Made by a program: the position numbers and the translations under genes
Shown here: positions 11,445 through 24,305 of the stretch, in pieces
How the letters are laid out: every line of letters starts with the position of its first letter
Numbering within the stretch: the first letter of the stretch is position 1
Origin: Muricea muricata
Lineage: Eukaryota; Cnidaria; Anthozoa; Malacalcyonacea; Plexauridae
Length of the DNA stretch: 64,000 nt
Direction of reading: 5' to 3'
NCBI GenBank assembly: GCA_963855995.1
Contig: OY979718.1
Location: 48,271,559 to 48,335,558 of the forward strand
The notes under the pieces: generated by a model
Databases searched by the model: none
What the model was told of the DNA's origin: nothing
What the model saw: only the letters and a program-made list of their open reading frames with translations

Positions 11445-14101
11445 CTGGTTATGAAGAAAATTGTAATAATAAGTTCCTTCTATGTTTGCATGGTGATTAT
11501 CAATCAAAGCATAATTTTCAATTTTGTGGTTCCAAATATGGTGTAAATGCAATGATTAATGTATGTGGACATGTAAGTGTACTAAATGTTTTCAAACTCT
11601 TTTAAACTTTTTCGTCTATGCGATAATAAATGGTCCAGTCTTTATAGGATATGCTTTAAGGGTCGAAATGTCAAGAGGGCACAGGGTTAGGACCAGGGTC
11701 CTAGTGCTCTCTTCATATTTCAACCTTTATTCAGGTATCCTGTAAAGCCACGAGAGATAATAAATTTACGTGGTGTTTCCACAAAATTATACTTTGAAAA
11801 TTGTTATAATAAATATAGTATTGTCACTGCATGGAAGAAACCCTGCACTCTGGTTTCGTATTAGCTGGTTAACCTGGTTAAGCCTAGTTCTAACATGTCG
11901 CTGATAATTGGCAAGTCATTAATTGTCAGTGATTATTCAGAAATTTTACTCATGACATGATACTCAAGTCATAGACAATGGTCATTTCCAATGTTGGGAC
12001 ATAGAGAACTAGCTAGGTGTTATAATGACTTAAGATTGGAAGAAACACTAAATATTTTTGCATTGTATGTGTTGGTCAATTTTTACCCAAATAATCACTG
12101 ACAATTCATGAGATCAAGGTCACACAGTTTTGACATGTTCACAAAGCATTAACAAGTCTCAACAGTGAAAAAATACATTTTTCATCACGGTGTTTCATTG
12201 AACCAATTGCACAAAAATTGTGTCATTTAGTGGCTAGAAGCATGATCTTTCTTGATTTCATATAAAAAATAATCATGTTTACAACTTATTTTAGGAGTAA
12301 TAACGTTTTGGAATTAGACACCCTGTATATATTTTGCATTCATTTTTTGAATAGTAATATGATTCCACTGGTCATCAAAATCGTGATTACAACTATTGAA
12401 AAGCAAAAGACTAGTTGGCTTCACTTAGTACTATATGCAATGACAATGTGTCAATGTACCAAATGCCAGTGATGTTATTAAATGTGAATCGTGTCTCATT
12501 GTGAAGTGACATCTATAGATTGGCCTCTTGTGTGAAGTGTGATAAAATGTAATGCATGTTAAAGCTAAATAATAATTTGGTCAATATATATTAAAAAACT
12601 ATTCCCAAAACTAAACAATACTGGATCTCATATGTGATCAAGCCATCTGATCTGAGATGATGAATTTGAAGCATAACTGTGATGGAAAGACAGTCAGTGA
12701 CTGCTCATAAAACAGAAAATTCTTGAATGTTAAAAGATTGTTGCAATATTTTAATGTTTGAAGCAGCCTGTATTATTGTATTTTGAAGCAGTATGATCAA
12801 TTTTGCTCTAATTACCCAAAAAAATCTTTAAGAATTGTCCTAAACATGTTATACCATTTTTGTTTTGAAAATTGTAAAAATAAACAACTTGTCTAAAAGT
12901 ACATGTGAGTGAACATGAATCACCACAAGTGACCACAAATGATCAAGAGTGTTTGGTATGAATGACTATATCAAGATGACTACAATAACTATACCAGAAT
13001 CAAGAACAGGCTCATGCAGCAAGTTTTACTGATCAAGAGCAAGGCATGGACACAATGACGCTTTAAAAATGTGAGGTTTCCACATTACATTATACATCCC
13101 TAGTACATTTTTTCCAGAATATATAGAGAATATTAGATATTGTTAGTGACATGATCCCTTAATAATGACTTACTTTTGTGTAACAGTTGACTTGAGGTCA
13201 TTCTGGGTCACTCGTGGGTATTTGACAAGACATGTGAAAATCTTGTATTTCTAAAGGGCCATTATATCCGTGCTTCATTCTTAATAAAACTCACTTGTGG
13301 TCACGTTTAGTCACTAGTAATTGTCATCCATGGTCACTCATGATCATGAAATTAAAGCAGCATCTTGGTATAATTTTTTATACAGTAATAAATTCGAAGT
13401 GAATTTTTATATAGTTTTGTTGATTATTGTTTGTAAACACCTGGAAATTTATACTGAAACAATTAGTTGTCTCAGGCTCGGTGATAACAAAACTATATTC
13501 ACTTTGCCTAGTGTATATACTTTGCCTTTAGCTCAGGGAATATAGCAGCTATGATGGTAATTACAACTTCAAAATTAGTTTGACAAAACATTTTGCATGC
13601 ATCGTCCCGATCTGTAGTCAAGAGTGCTTGGGAACAGCATGTTAGCTCATTAGCAAAGCATTTAACATAATGATATATTCATTTGACTAGTGCAATCTAG
13701 AGTTGCATACTTATCTACAATGATATGTTAGGATTTTCACAATTCTTTACCTGAATAGATACAAATCTGCGACTGAGGGATAAATTTGTCCCACGACTGC
13801 GTAAATATATTGGCCTTAACACATTTTGAATAAATATCCCAGCTTTATTTGACATCATATTGATTCAGATTTGCAGTTTTTTCACTCAAAAAGTCTAAAA
13901 CATCATTAATTTGACAACAAACTGTATTCTGACTTCCATTTGACTATTAGTAATTTTAATTTATTATTTGTTATCACATGCAGGGGGGGGTCTCCCATCA
14001 CGGACAAAACATTCACGTGACTTCCGTCATTTTATGCCTTTTAATTTTGGCCTTCGTCTTGAGCAGAGTAAAGGTTTTAGAATCCCTTTCAATCTGTCAA
14101 A
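11445..14101. other. space between IDH3G second coding exon and TCTP
   Basis: Should hold the IDH3G first exon (minus strand) and the TCTP promoter (plus strand), since the two genes diverge. I could not place a targeting-peptide exon. A 17-base perfect inverted pair, AATTGTCAGTGATTATT (11932-11948) and its complement (12089-12105), and a weaker inverted pair around GTGACCACAA (12920-13340) are present. Confidence 0.5.
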
Positions 14102-17100
14102 ATGATTATTTATAAAGACGTTATATCTGGTAAGAATTGTTTGTGGACATTTTAAAATTACATATCAGTTGTTTTTTAACATATATACTCAACTTTTCAA
14201 AGTAATTTCAGGCTAATAAGTTCAGATTTCAGATGATAATTTGATTTGTTTATATATTTAATCACGTGATGTTAAATTAGTTGGTAAAAGTGTATACCAT
14301 ATGGGGTTTTATGACTTTTATGAAATGATATGTATAAACTGAAGCAATGAATGAAAAATAATTTGTAAGCAACCACAATAGTCACAACAGGGCTGGATTG
14401 AATTTGTTGTTTGTAAATTATCATTTTAGGCCTATGGAATTAAGGTAACTGTTTACCGTCACTTAAACTTTGGAAAGCTGACGCGGAAAATTTTCATTAT
14501 TCATTATTCATTATTGCAAATGTAGAAAATGTGAAGGCATCTAGATTCAATGACGTCACACATTGAATGTTTTTGCGATTGGATCCTCGCTGTTTTAATT
14601 ATATCATAAATGACATATATAAATTAATTTAAGCACACTTTAAATTATTTAGACCCTATTCAGTGTCTATAAAAATATAGCAAACAATCCATCACATATT
14701 GCATCAAGAGATCGATACCCATCCACAAAACTGCGTGTCATACTAATAACAAACTCTCTTCACCCGAGCGGTTATCTACACTATTTCGTAAATTTGCATA
14801 GAAATTAGTAAAACTTGGATACCCTAGAGTGAACTTACTTTTCATATTTGCATTTCCATTCACCATGGCTTAATATTGGCTTCGCTCGCCTTCTCTTAGT
14901 GGGAGATGTGTCAAAGGATGCGATTGGCTGACACACCAATTTAATGGCCAATCCGCGACAAGAAAGTATTTTGGCGCGTCTTGTTTTGAATAATTGTATC
15001 CGAACATTCCGAAAATATATCTTTATTTGATATTGAGTAAGTCATGTTGTGTTGCCTGAAATATTACCTAAAATATTTAGCTTTAGCTAGAAAAAATAAA
15101 TAATGAAAAAAATTCAAATAAGCAGGTGACAGTAAACAGTAACCTTAATTCCATAGGCCTTATTATTCACAAAGTTATTCTAAAAAATTATTGACTTGAC
15201 CTGGTCTGCAGAGTATGGCAGTTTTCGTCAAGATCTTGGGTGTGCCAAAGACCAGAATTTGGGTGCGGGTGTGCAAAAAATGGTCAGGTGCGCCAGGAAA
15301 AGTTTTCCAGGCGCGCCAGGAAAAGTTTTCCAGGCGCGCCAAAGTGTGCCTAAATATTTAAGGGATGCATTATATTTCAAAGCTTGGTTATAATGTAACT
15401 AATTGTGAACATAAAAAGTGAAAATGAAGTGTTTCTGAGGTCTTCCAAAACACCAGACGAAGTCGACTAGGCAGGCGGCAGGTGCCCTGAAATTCTTCTC
15501 TATTTTCTTGCAAGGTGCGCTATTTTTTACCCGAAGAAAATCTTGGGTGCGCAGATGCCATACTCTGCATTCTGTGACTTGACCAATGACCAGGTTAGCC
15601 AGTCTCACAAATCAGGTATAAAATTCATGAAAAAGTATTGGCGTAAACTCAGTTGAACTTAACCAACTTAGGTGAACGTAGCAACCCAAAACTGATAGCA
15701 ATGGTCCAAAAAAGTACCCAATTTTTGGTAATGTGTTTGATCATTTAGGTGATGAGATGTTCTCTGACAACTTCCCAACAAAGCTTATTGATGGCTTATA
15801 TTATGAAGTGGAAGGCAAAGTAAGTTGGGTCTCTCAGAATAATTTAATTTGGAAATGATTGTTGGGTTTCCAGTTTTCCATGGTTGATCAAAAATATGCA
15901 CATGACAACTACAATAAATAATAATTACTTAAATTATTGGGTAGCAAATGCATAATTTCTCTTTCAGTTTCTTTGTAGTGAAGTCTTAAGATTACATTAA
16001 GGCTAGTATTTTGTTTGCTTTCAAGAATGAGTGTGTGTAATAGAAAATGCACTTTTATTTTTGCACTGTTGCATGAAGTCCATCATGGTTGTATAAGTAA
16101 GTTACAGGAAGACTGTTTTTGTATGTGGGTCATGTATACAATATTTGTATGCTAAGAAACTTTCAGTAAAAACCACCAAAAACTATTGTTTTTTCTGCAG
16201 ACAGTTGCAGAAACATCTGGTGACATTGATGATTCTTTGATTGGTGGAAATAAGTCTGCCGAAGCACCTGCTGAGGAAGAATACAGCAGTGATACCACAT
16301 ATGGTGTCAATATTGTACTATTCTACAAATTGAAAGAATCTATGCCTATGTCTAAAAAGGATTATGGCACTGTGTTCAAAAAGTATGTAAAGAAAGTACT
16401 TGAACATCTTCAAAAGGAAGTTGACAACACACAAGATCCAGCTAAGAAAGAGCAATGTGAAGCTGAGATTGCAATTTTCAAAGCTGGAATAGGAGATGTG
16501 TTGAAGAAGTTAAAGGATATGTGGAAAGATCTTGTTCCATACACTGGGGAGAGCATGGACTCTGATGCAATGATTTGTTTTCTGAATTACCGCGAAAATG
16601 GAGATCCCTATATGATCTTCATCAAGCATGGGTTAATGGAAGAAAAACAAGTAAGTATTTCATGTAAACTGCTGCATGTTTCTCCAATTGTGATCCACGT
16701 TTTCTCATTAAGTTTACATTGATACAGACGAAAAGTAGAAACCCACCCCCAACATTTTTTGAGTGAGTTTTCATCCAGCATAGACAGATTTTCTTTGGTG
16801 GGGTGCAGGGGAGTTGCTGCCTTCTCCCCCCAATATTAGTCATGACCCCCTGAAATAAAATGTTCAGCCCTCCAACAAAACGTTTACTCTACCCAATTTT
16901 CGATAATGATGTAATAAATGGAGTCAACTATCTAAGTATTATGTGCTCCCTGTTTGCTCATAAGAAAGTTAAGGGAACTTCTAGAAAAAAAACTTGACAC
17001 TCCAACTATATTTTCAACTTAGGAAGTCTAGAAAGCAACAAGGTACCATCTCACCTCCCCCCTCCCCCACCTAAAATGCACACCCCCCCCCCCCAGGAAA

Positions 17101-17326
17101 AGAATATGAAAATCTGTCTATGATTTCATTAACCTTTCATGATTTGGCTCAATGTAAACATGTAAAAGTAAATTTCCATCCATCTCCTCCTGAAAGTGAA
17201 TTCCATTCGAGTCAGTTGAGCAATATTTGCAAGAGAAGTGGAAAACAAGGGCCCAGTATATACAATAGAATCATGGCAAAGCTTTTTATTCACAGGGAGT
17301 TCAGGCATCTGTCCATTTTGATTTAC

Positions 17327-17406
<80 letters not shown>

Positions 17407-17970
17407 AAAACTTGAATATGAGTGATAAGAGATTTTCTGCGCAATATCAATTACCACTACTCTCCTGCGACCGTTCAATGTTGATGATGTCTTTGAGGTT
17501 GCTAGAAAGTTGTGTTAATCATGATGCATAAATCCCAGCGAGCAGGGAGAAATATGATTTCATGCCTCACTCTTCCACAGTCCCTGACCAAAAAAATGCG
17601 CCGAGTGAAGCGGCCGCCATTGCGTCCATGATGTTAAACTATGATTTCCCAGCCCCTTAGGTAAGTGTCTAGGGACCAGTCAGACCTGTGTATTAGTCTA
17701 CAAAATTTTGTTCAAGATTATAGATATAAAATGTATACTGATGACGGATGTCTCTATCTATGCTCGTATCACAGAGTAGATACGATACTACAGAGCTCTC
17801 ACTCGCATCGGAAACTTTGAAGTTATTGCGTACATTTGTCTAATCAAACCATTGACCCTCGATCTACCATATCCCATTTATGATTGTGAATCGCATGTAA
17901 CGCTATCTTTTATTTATTTATGTCTATTATTACAAGAATTAAATCTGTATTGTACTTTTTTGTTTAGTAA
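14102..17970 (+). CDS. TPT1: translationally controlled tumour protein, complete, 4 exons
   Basis: Exons 14102-14129, 15749-15819, 16201-16650 and 17968 onward; phases 1, 0, 0 all agree. Product 183 residues (vertebrate TCTP is 172). It begins MIIYKDVISGDEMFSD, carries the family signature GDIDDSLIGGNKSAE in exon 3 and ends with the conserved FLNYRENGDPYMIFIKHGL. TCTP is an abundant cytosolic protein with a Mss4-like beta fold plus a helical hairpin (here about residues 85-145, lysine-rich); it binds calcium and microtubules and affects growth and survival signalling. The final exon, after a pyrimidine tract and TTTAG, starts directly with TAA, so it is wholly untranslated apart from the stop. 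Polyadenylation signal AATAAA at 18072-18077. Pyrimidine-rich stretches upstream of the ATG (CTTCCGTC, CCTTCGTCTT) would fit the terminal oligopyrimidine start known for TCTP messages, but the start site is not visible. Confidence 0.93.
14429..15159. mobile_element. PIF/Harbinger-type MITE in TCTP intron 1
   Basis: Ends GGCCTATGGAATTAAGG and its complement, about 34 bases of inverted match continuing into AACTGTTTACYGTCA, flanked by TTA on both sides (14426-14428, 15160-15162). A 3-bp TTA duplication is diagnostic of PIF/Harbinger. 731 bp, no reading frame. Confidence 0.85.
15205..15590. repeat. foldback repeat with GGCGCGCC direct repeats
   Basis: GCAGAGTATGGCA near 15208 pairs with TGCCATACTCTGC near 15556, with further matching inward (CTTGGGTGYGC). 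The middle has two tandem copies of CAGGCGCGCCAGGAAAAGTT. Lies just before TCTP exon 2; likely a small nonautonomous element, ends not fixed. Confidence 0.55.
17327..17403. repeat. (TA)n microsatellite
   Basis: About 37 uninterrupted TA dinucleotides in the last TCTP intron. Confidence 0.97.
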
Positions 17971-18095
17971 CAAGCCAAGACATCAAGGCCCAATATAGGA
18001 ATTTTTCATGAAGGAAGTCAAACTTACAAATTACAATTATATAATTTTAGTAGTATGTATTTCCTTTAATGAATAAAAAATGTAACCTTTTTTAT

Positions 18096-18905
18096 GGTTA
18101 TAAATTATCATCACTCGATCTGCATCGTCCCTTTAATTCTGTTTGTATCATACATAATATTTCTCGTAAATTCATTATACAGTATGTTATCATGATATCA
18201 AATATATAGTGTAATATAGTCTATAGAACGTACACATTGTATTATTGACACGTGGTAAATTGTCCCGTCTTTGATGAATATGAAATATATTCTCACTGCG
18301 CTTTTTGCCGCAAATACCCCAGCTTTAGACTAAATTCAGGATGTGAATAAAGTAGTTTTAACTAAGAGTAAAGTGCGGCGTGAGATCAGTGTTGCAGGGG
18401 AGGTGGGCGGGCGAACCGTGGCAAAACATGGAAAAAAGCTGCTCATTCGTTCAGATGTTAAGAACAAAACCCCCATTAATTGGAACAAGGATTGCGACTG
18501 AACACATAAGGTTTGTACAAAGTTATTCAAAGAAGGGGAACGCTTGAAGCCAAAAGACTGCCATGCTATTCCCATTGGGGGGTATAGTATCAACAGTAGG
18601 ATCACCTTTTAAGAAATTGTGAAGACATCTTATTCCTATTTTAAGAACAATTCTAGAGAGTTAAAAGAAATTTAAGAACTGGCGTGTAGATAAAAATGAA
18701 GTACTAAGTTATGACGTGCTCATCGATTTCGATAGACAAAGCCCTAAAGTTGGTAAAAAAGTGGTTGAAGAAAAATAAGACCTTGAAGAAGAGCCTAGAG
18801 CGCATTTGCAGGTCAACATTATGTATTGGAAACGTGCAACTAAGAAAGAGAGCGCAAGAACCACTTGGTGAGAAACAAAGATCGGTAATTTTCGAAATTA
18901 TCTGT
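18096..18905. other. intergenic sequence after TCTP, no recognised gene
   Basis: Short open stretches on both strands (for example a lysine-rich one at 18711-18920, plus) have no family features I can name. The right edge is the target site of the hAT-type MITE. Confidence 0.5.
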
Positions 18906-19107
18906 CAGTGGCGGATCTAGCGTAAGTCAAAATAAATTACCACAGCTCATTCTAGGATATATTTACATTTTAAAATACCTTCAAAGCAACTTCATTGGTT
19001 AGATTTTATTCTTTTGAAATTCATAGCCTATGACATTGTTATAAAGTTATTTTGAATTTAAAATTGAGCTGCTATAATTTATTTTGACTTACCCTGGTCC
19101 GCCACTG
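18906..19107. mobile_element. hAT-type MITE, 202 bp
   Basis: Inverted ends CAGTGGCGGATC and CAGTGGCGGACCAGGG, followed inward by AAGTCAAAATAAATTA. Flanked by TTATCTGT (18898-18905) and TTACCTGT (19108-19115), an 8-bp duplication with one mismatch. 8 bp and CAGTGGCG ends suit the hAT superfamily. Confidence 0.85.
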
Positions 19108-19119
19108 TTACCTGTAAAT

Positions 19120-19890
19120 ACAAGAATGCGGTGATTATCGGGGAATATTCACTGAGACGAAGTCGAGGTAAATATTTCCCGAAAATCACCGAGCCTGAGG
19201 CGAATATAAAATCACCTGTAGGGGAATATTAAGGATTAGTATTTTTACACAAGTGAACATAAGAAATCCGACGTTGTGATTGGTCCAATATGACGTGACA
19301 TTCCTTTATATTCACCTACAGGTGAATATGACAGTAAAAACAAGTTTACAAAATGGCGACTAGCCGCCGTTTAGTACAAATTACGGACAAAGAAATAAGC
19401 AAAATTAAAATAACTTGTGTAAAAATACTAAAACAATTATTCGCCTCAGGCTCGGTGATTTTCGGGAAAAGTTAGAGTTAAATACCGAGAAGGGGGGATG
19501 TATGTCATATACAACCCCCGAGAACGCGCAGCGTCCGAGGGCTGTATATGACATACATCCCGACTTTCGAGGTATTTAACTAACTTAATTTATGTTTGAA
19601 GAGGTTTTCTCACAGAGTCTTTTGACTTTAAACAATTTAAGTCGAGATTCGTCGAGATTTTTCCACAACTTTGATCTAATTATTTATTCAAGGTAAATAA
19701 CCTGTATACAACCCGCGGTACATCAAAGAAAACCGACTCAAAAATAAATTAATCTTCGATAATCACCTCGCCTTCGGCGAATAATTGTTAAATGTCACGT
19801 CATATTGGACCAATCACAACGTCGGATTTCTTATGTTCACTTGTGTAAAAATACTAAACCTAGTAAAAGCTTGTAATCACCTCTTCTTCG
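19120..19890. repeat. composite inverted-repeat cluster
   Basis: A long inverted pair, 19237-19303 and 19795-19860, contains GAAATCCGACGTTGTGATTG. Inside lies a 114-bp palindrome (19471-19584) around CCGAGAACGCGCAGCGTCCGAGG. GATAATCACC and CAGGCTCGGTGATTTTCGGG recur several times. Probably layered foldback elements; no coding sequence and no clean target duplication. Confidence 0.7.
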
Positions 19891-19969
19891 GCGACTAATT
19901 GTTAAACAGCACGACAAGAGATTGGAAATAACAATATGACAAGTTTCTGGCAGCTGTAAAAGGAATATT

Positions 19970-20440
19970 TATTTACAAGATTGATTTATAATCATAAGAT
20001 ATATCCATATAAATAACGATAAGTCGATAAAGAAATAATGAAGAACAATTACATCTAACAACAAACCTGTGCGTAACCATAACTCGTGGATGTCAGGGTG
20101 CACTTGACGTCTGATATCAGGCCAGCCTTGAGGCATTACAGTCTTTAAGCATGTTTTTAACTTGTTCGGCTTGAGTACAGTCACTGTGGTACAGTCAACA
20201 TGCTATTCACGTTACTGGTTGGCTCGGACTCCTTTTCAATCATGCCGAGATCTTCCTTGCGTTGCAATTCCTTTAATACTCTTAGACGCAATGCAGCAGG
20301 TACCTTTCTTGGTGGATGAATAACTGGCTTAATGTTGGAGTCAACTTCAATGAGATGTTTTCCAATTGACTTGAGGCAACCAAAAGTAAATTTAGATATT
20401 GATTAACAATATCATCACCACTTTCGTTGCCACCATCAGT
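19970..20440 (-). pseudogene. Ty3/gypsy retrotransposon pol remnant, internally deleted
   Basis: Minus-strand translation from about 20420 reads GCLKSIGKHLIEVD, then VIHPPRKVPAALRLRVLKEL and GMIEKESEPTSNVNSM, the well-known lead-in to Ty3/gypsy reverse transcriptase. After a stop at about 20192 the text jumps to MPQGWPDIRRQVHPDIHELW, which in intact elements lies between RNase H and the integrase zinc finger. Reverse transcriptase and RNase H are therefore missing between two adjacent fragments. Confidence 0.8.
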
Positions 20441-20519
20441 TTGATTTAAATTCATGATTCTTTCAGTTAATTCCAATTTCAAACAGGGTTTTTTTGCCAA
20501 GAAGAGATAGAGCATCGGG

Positions 20520-22328
20520 TTGGGATAAAAAGCTGAAACTGAATGGCGGAAACTGAAACTGAAATGAAAAATTGAACAAATATAATCGGGGGGCCAAACT
20601 TAAGTACCGGATGTATAGCGATGAAAACACACAGTTTTTGTCAATTTTTGATTGTTATTATGACCAGTATGCACACAGATACTGCCTATAATGAGAAAAT
20701 ATGTTGTAACTTTCTAGTTTTTGTAATTTTAGGTGCAAACAGCCAGATTTTTTGTGTAAATATAGGAGTTTTTCAACCTTAGGTTCTCCCTAGCAACGCA
20801 TAGCAACCAGTTTTTAATGGCAATTTCGAAAGAGTTTTGTGCTATTTAAAAAACGACTTTGTTGCTCTATCCAGATTAAGCAGAATTAAATTCGACTAGA
20901 TGCAATATTGTTCAAGCCAAAAATATTTGTAACATTTGCACTCTACAGTTTTAGCTATTAAAAAATTTACAACATTGTGAGCGTGGCATTCACATGATAT
21001 TAACGAACACAAAAGCATCTTAACTACCGTTACAATATAATTCAAATAAATGTGAAAGTGAGAGTGAAGTCATTATTAGCACAGAGGAAGGAAGCACCAC
21101 TAAAGTTACCGTCGTTTGCATCTAAGAATGAAAAGGTCCTTCGACCAGTTAGAATATCAAATGAGACAAAGGCAACCAATACCTGGATGCAAGATTGTTC
21201 AATGTTGTCAATACTCGGCATTGTTACAGCTGATTGTAGGATGATTCATGTTCAACGATATTATTCAACATTTGTGACGTCATTCTTGCGTCAGCAAAGA
21301 CCGAATCCCGTGTATTTGGCAAGTTAGTTCAGACCCACACCATAATAATCAAACAAAATAACTTTCATATTTCATATTAGCACAGGTTGTACGTTAAAAA
21401 TTGGCGCAAAATAACTGTTAAAATTCCAATTGACTGGTATTTCAATTCGAAAGCATCTAGAAAGCACATAATAGCCCCAGTCTAATATCAGATCAGTGAT
21501 ACCAACAAGCTCTGTGAGTGGTTTGTTATAACAATGAAAGATATTAGACAAAAGTTGTTTCAAGGTTGGTATTTTCCCACTCAGACCCATATTTATTTTT
21601 GACCAACCCAACAACTAACCAAAAAACATTGATGGGATAATGCTGTGTTTGAAGGTCACATTAGGGGCTACTTTTGTGGCTATTTAGGTACATTTGATGC
21701 TTAACAGTGTTTCTAGTACCAGTTTGTCACGTCACATGGGCGAAAGCAACCAATCAAAATCATGCCACACCATGCCAGGCTGAGGTCAAATTGTCTTCCC
21801 GCCAAAGCCCAAAGCCTCACTTGTGCAAAATCTTGAGATCATAAACAGCAAAGCTTCGTTCTGAGCTGTCAAGTTATTTAAAGCTGTTCACAAACCGCTC
21901 AAAAGACTCAACAGAAGTCGCCCTTCGCTGTTTGAAGGTATGTTGTTCTATTTTGCCCGTTTTTTTACGTTTTTCTCTTTAAATTTTCTAGTTTTCGTCG
22001 CCGCGAACCGGCAGTTACGAATTCCCGAACAGGACACGTCGTTCGCTTACAGGACGTCAAAACAAACTCTAAGTCTCTATTTGACAGTTTTTAAGCTTCT
22101 TACTTCCCTGTCTGAAACTACAAGACACTAGAAAGCTATGTCAATCGGAATTTAACCAAAGTTCACGGTATTTGAGCATTTTTTAGGGAACAATTTGAAA
22201 CGAGTTTAAAGAAGCTGTAATATTCCAAGCATTTGCCAACATATTTGTGTTAAAATCGTCTTTCTTCTTATATTACAGTGATTAAAGCGAATGAGAGACG
22301 TCCAAATGGTACTCGCCAGTAAATACAG
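20520..22328. other. intergenic sequence, no recognised gene
   Basis: Scattered short reading frames on both strands, none with recognisable motifs, codon bias or splice partners. Confidence 0.5.
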
Positions 22329-24305
22329 GTATACACTAATTATACTGACCTTTAATTTTTTTGTATTTTGTACAATTTTGCTTCAAAAACCTATAGTGAG
22401 AGAGTAAACCCGGAGACGGCCGTCTTGAACCAACTATAGCGGATTTTTGTTTGAATACTCTTCACATCTACCGAAAATGAACAATATGGAGGCACTATAC
22501 ATAAGATATCAAATAAAATTTTGTATTTTCAGTGTGTTTTCTCTCACTTTTTGAGCATTCGCAGGCGCCATGAGAGAACTTGTCGGTAACATAAAAGGGC
22601 TTCTCAGGCGCTCGAATTTAATGCACCGGCGCCATAAGCAAACCTCAGGGGAATAAACCCATTTGCCGGCCATGCTTTCAACAATCAAACGTCTGCTTTT
22701 GAAAGAAAACTCGCAAAAAAAATTAAAACTGCAAAAATGAGAACAAAACTCACAGATATCGTGCTTTGGTATTGGAGGCAATTGTTCATTCTAATTTGTG
22801 AGTCTATCTAAACATTTTCTTGTATTCTCTAAGTCCGAAAACCATTCCACGCCTAGAGTTTACGGCTAATTATGGTGGAATTTGCAGCAATTCACGGTTT
22901 AAAAAACAAATCTGACTCACCTTTTTGAGCTTTTGCTCAGTCGCTTCCATGAACTGCAATATTTACTTGGCTATGGCGTAAGTTTAGAAAAATTTGGTAA
23001 TTTAAGCACTTTAGTCTTTTTAAAGATTGCAATTAGAGCCAACCGACACACTTTAGTCAGTTTAGAGTTAAAAATAAATAAAAAATATTCTTGCTTTTTA
23101 CAATGGAGGCGACTTTTATGGCGGCATTTACAGCAACTCATTATTCGTTTTTGAAACTTTCCGTACTTTTGTTTGGTTTTAAATTCTTCTCGGACAGGTG
23201 ACTGCTCAAATACCGTAACATGCAATTGGTTTTGAGGAAGCTTAACAATGTAGACTTTTTAGTTAATCATACAATTCTCACATGGTAGATTAAATTTTGG
23301 TCCACGCAAGATTAACAAATCTTTTATCACAGCTAAATAGAGCATTTAAAATTAGCAGACTGCAAAGTTTGGTGGGAAAATGTTGTGCAATACGGGAAAT
23401 ATAGCCCTGCGAAGTTTGCGAATTTTGTATATTTTTTGTATTTACGGACGAGAAAGCGAATTTTGAGACGAATGTGGTAGGCTTTGGCAAATATATTGCG
23501 AAATGCTAAAATTTGGAAACTTTGCAGGGCTATGTTTCCCGTATTTTACAAGATTTTGCCACCAAATTTTGCAGTCTACTAATTTTAAATGCTCTTTTTT
23601 GCTATGATGTAAGATCCTGATTTGTTAATCTTGCGTGGATCCAAAATTCAATCTACCATGAGACTGCATGTATATTAACTAAAAAGTCTCCATTGTTAAT
23701 CCCTTAAAACCAATTGCAAGTTACGGTATTTGAGCAGTCACCTGTCCCAGAAGAACTTACAACAAAACAAAATTACGGAAAGTTTTGTAAAAAAGAGTAT
23801 GGAGTTGCGTAAATGCCGCCATAAAAGTCGCCTCCATTGACATTGTAAAAAGCAAGAATATTTTTTATATATTTTAAATTTTAAATTTTTTTTGTTCGCT
23901 TTTTAGCAGTTTTTAATTTTTTTTGCAAATTTTCTTTCAAAAGCAGACGTTTGATAGTTGGAAGCATAGCCGGCAAATGAGTTTATTCCCCCGAGGTTTG
24001 CTTATGGCGCCGGTGCATTAAATTCGAGCGCCTGAGAAGCTCTTTTATGTGACCGACAAGTTCTCTCATGGCACCTGCGAATGCTCAAAAAATAAAAAAA
24101 AAAGACTGAAAATAAAAAAATTTATTTGTTATCTGAAGTATAATGCCTCTATGTTGTTCATTTTTTGGTAGATGTGAAGAAAATTCAAACAAAATCCGCC
24201 ATAGTTGATTCAAGATTCTTTCAAGACGACCTTCTCTGGCTCTACTCCGCTCTCACTAGGTTTTTGAAGCAAAAATTGTACAAAAATACAAAAAGAGACC
24301 TGTGT
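22329..24305. repeat. large foldback palindrome with arms near 1 kb
   Basis: The sequence from about 22340 to 23445 is repeated in reverse from about 24305 down to 23480, with small gaps. Landmarks are GCGCCGGTGCATTAAATTCGA, present at 24007 and as its complement near 22617; ATGGAGGCGACTTTTATGGC near 23103 with its complement near 23820; and AGGGCTATGTTTCCCGTATT near 23527 with its complement near 23390. The centre is around 23455-23480. Arms have diverged by small indels. No open frame or target duplication recognised. Confidence 0.85.

Noticed and set aside
18711..18920. 69-codon lysine-rich plus-strand gene
   Set aside because: It runs into the hAT-type MITE, has no recognisable motif and no splice partner.
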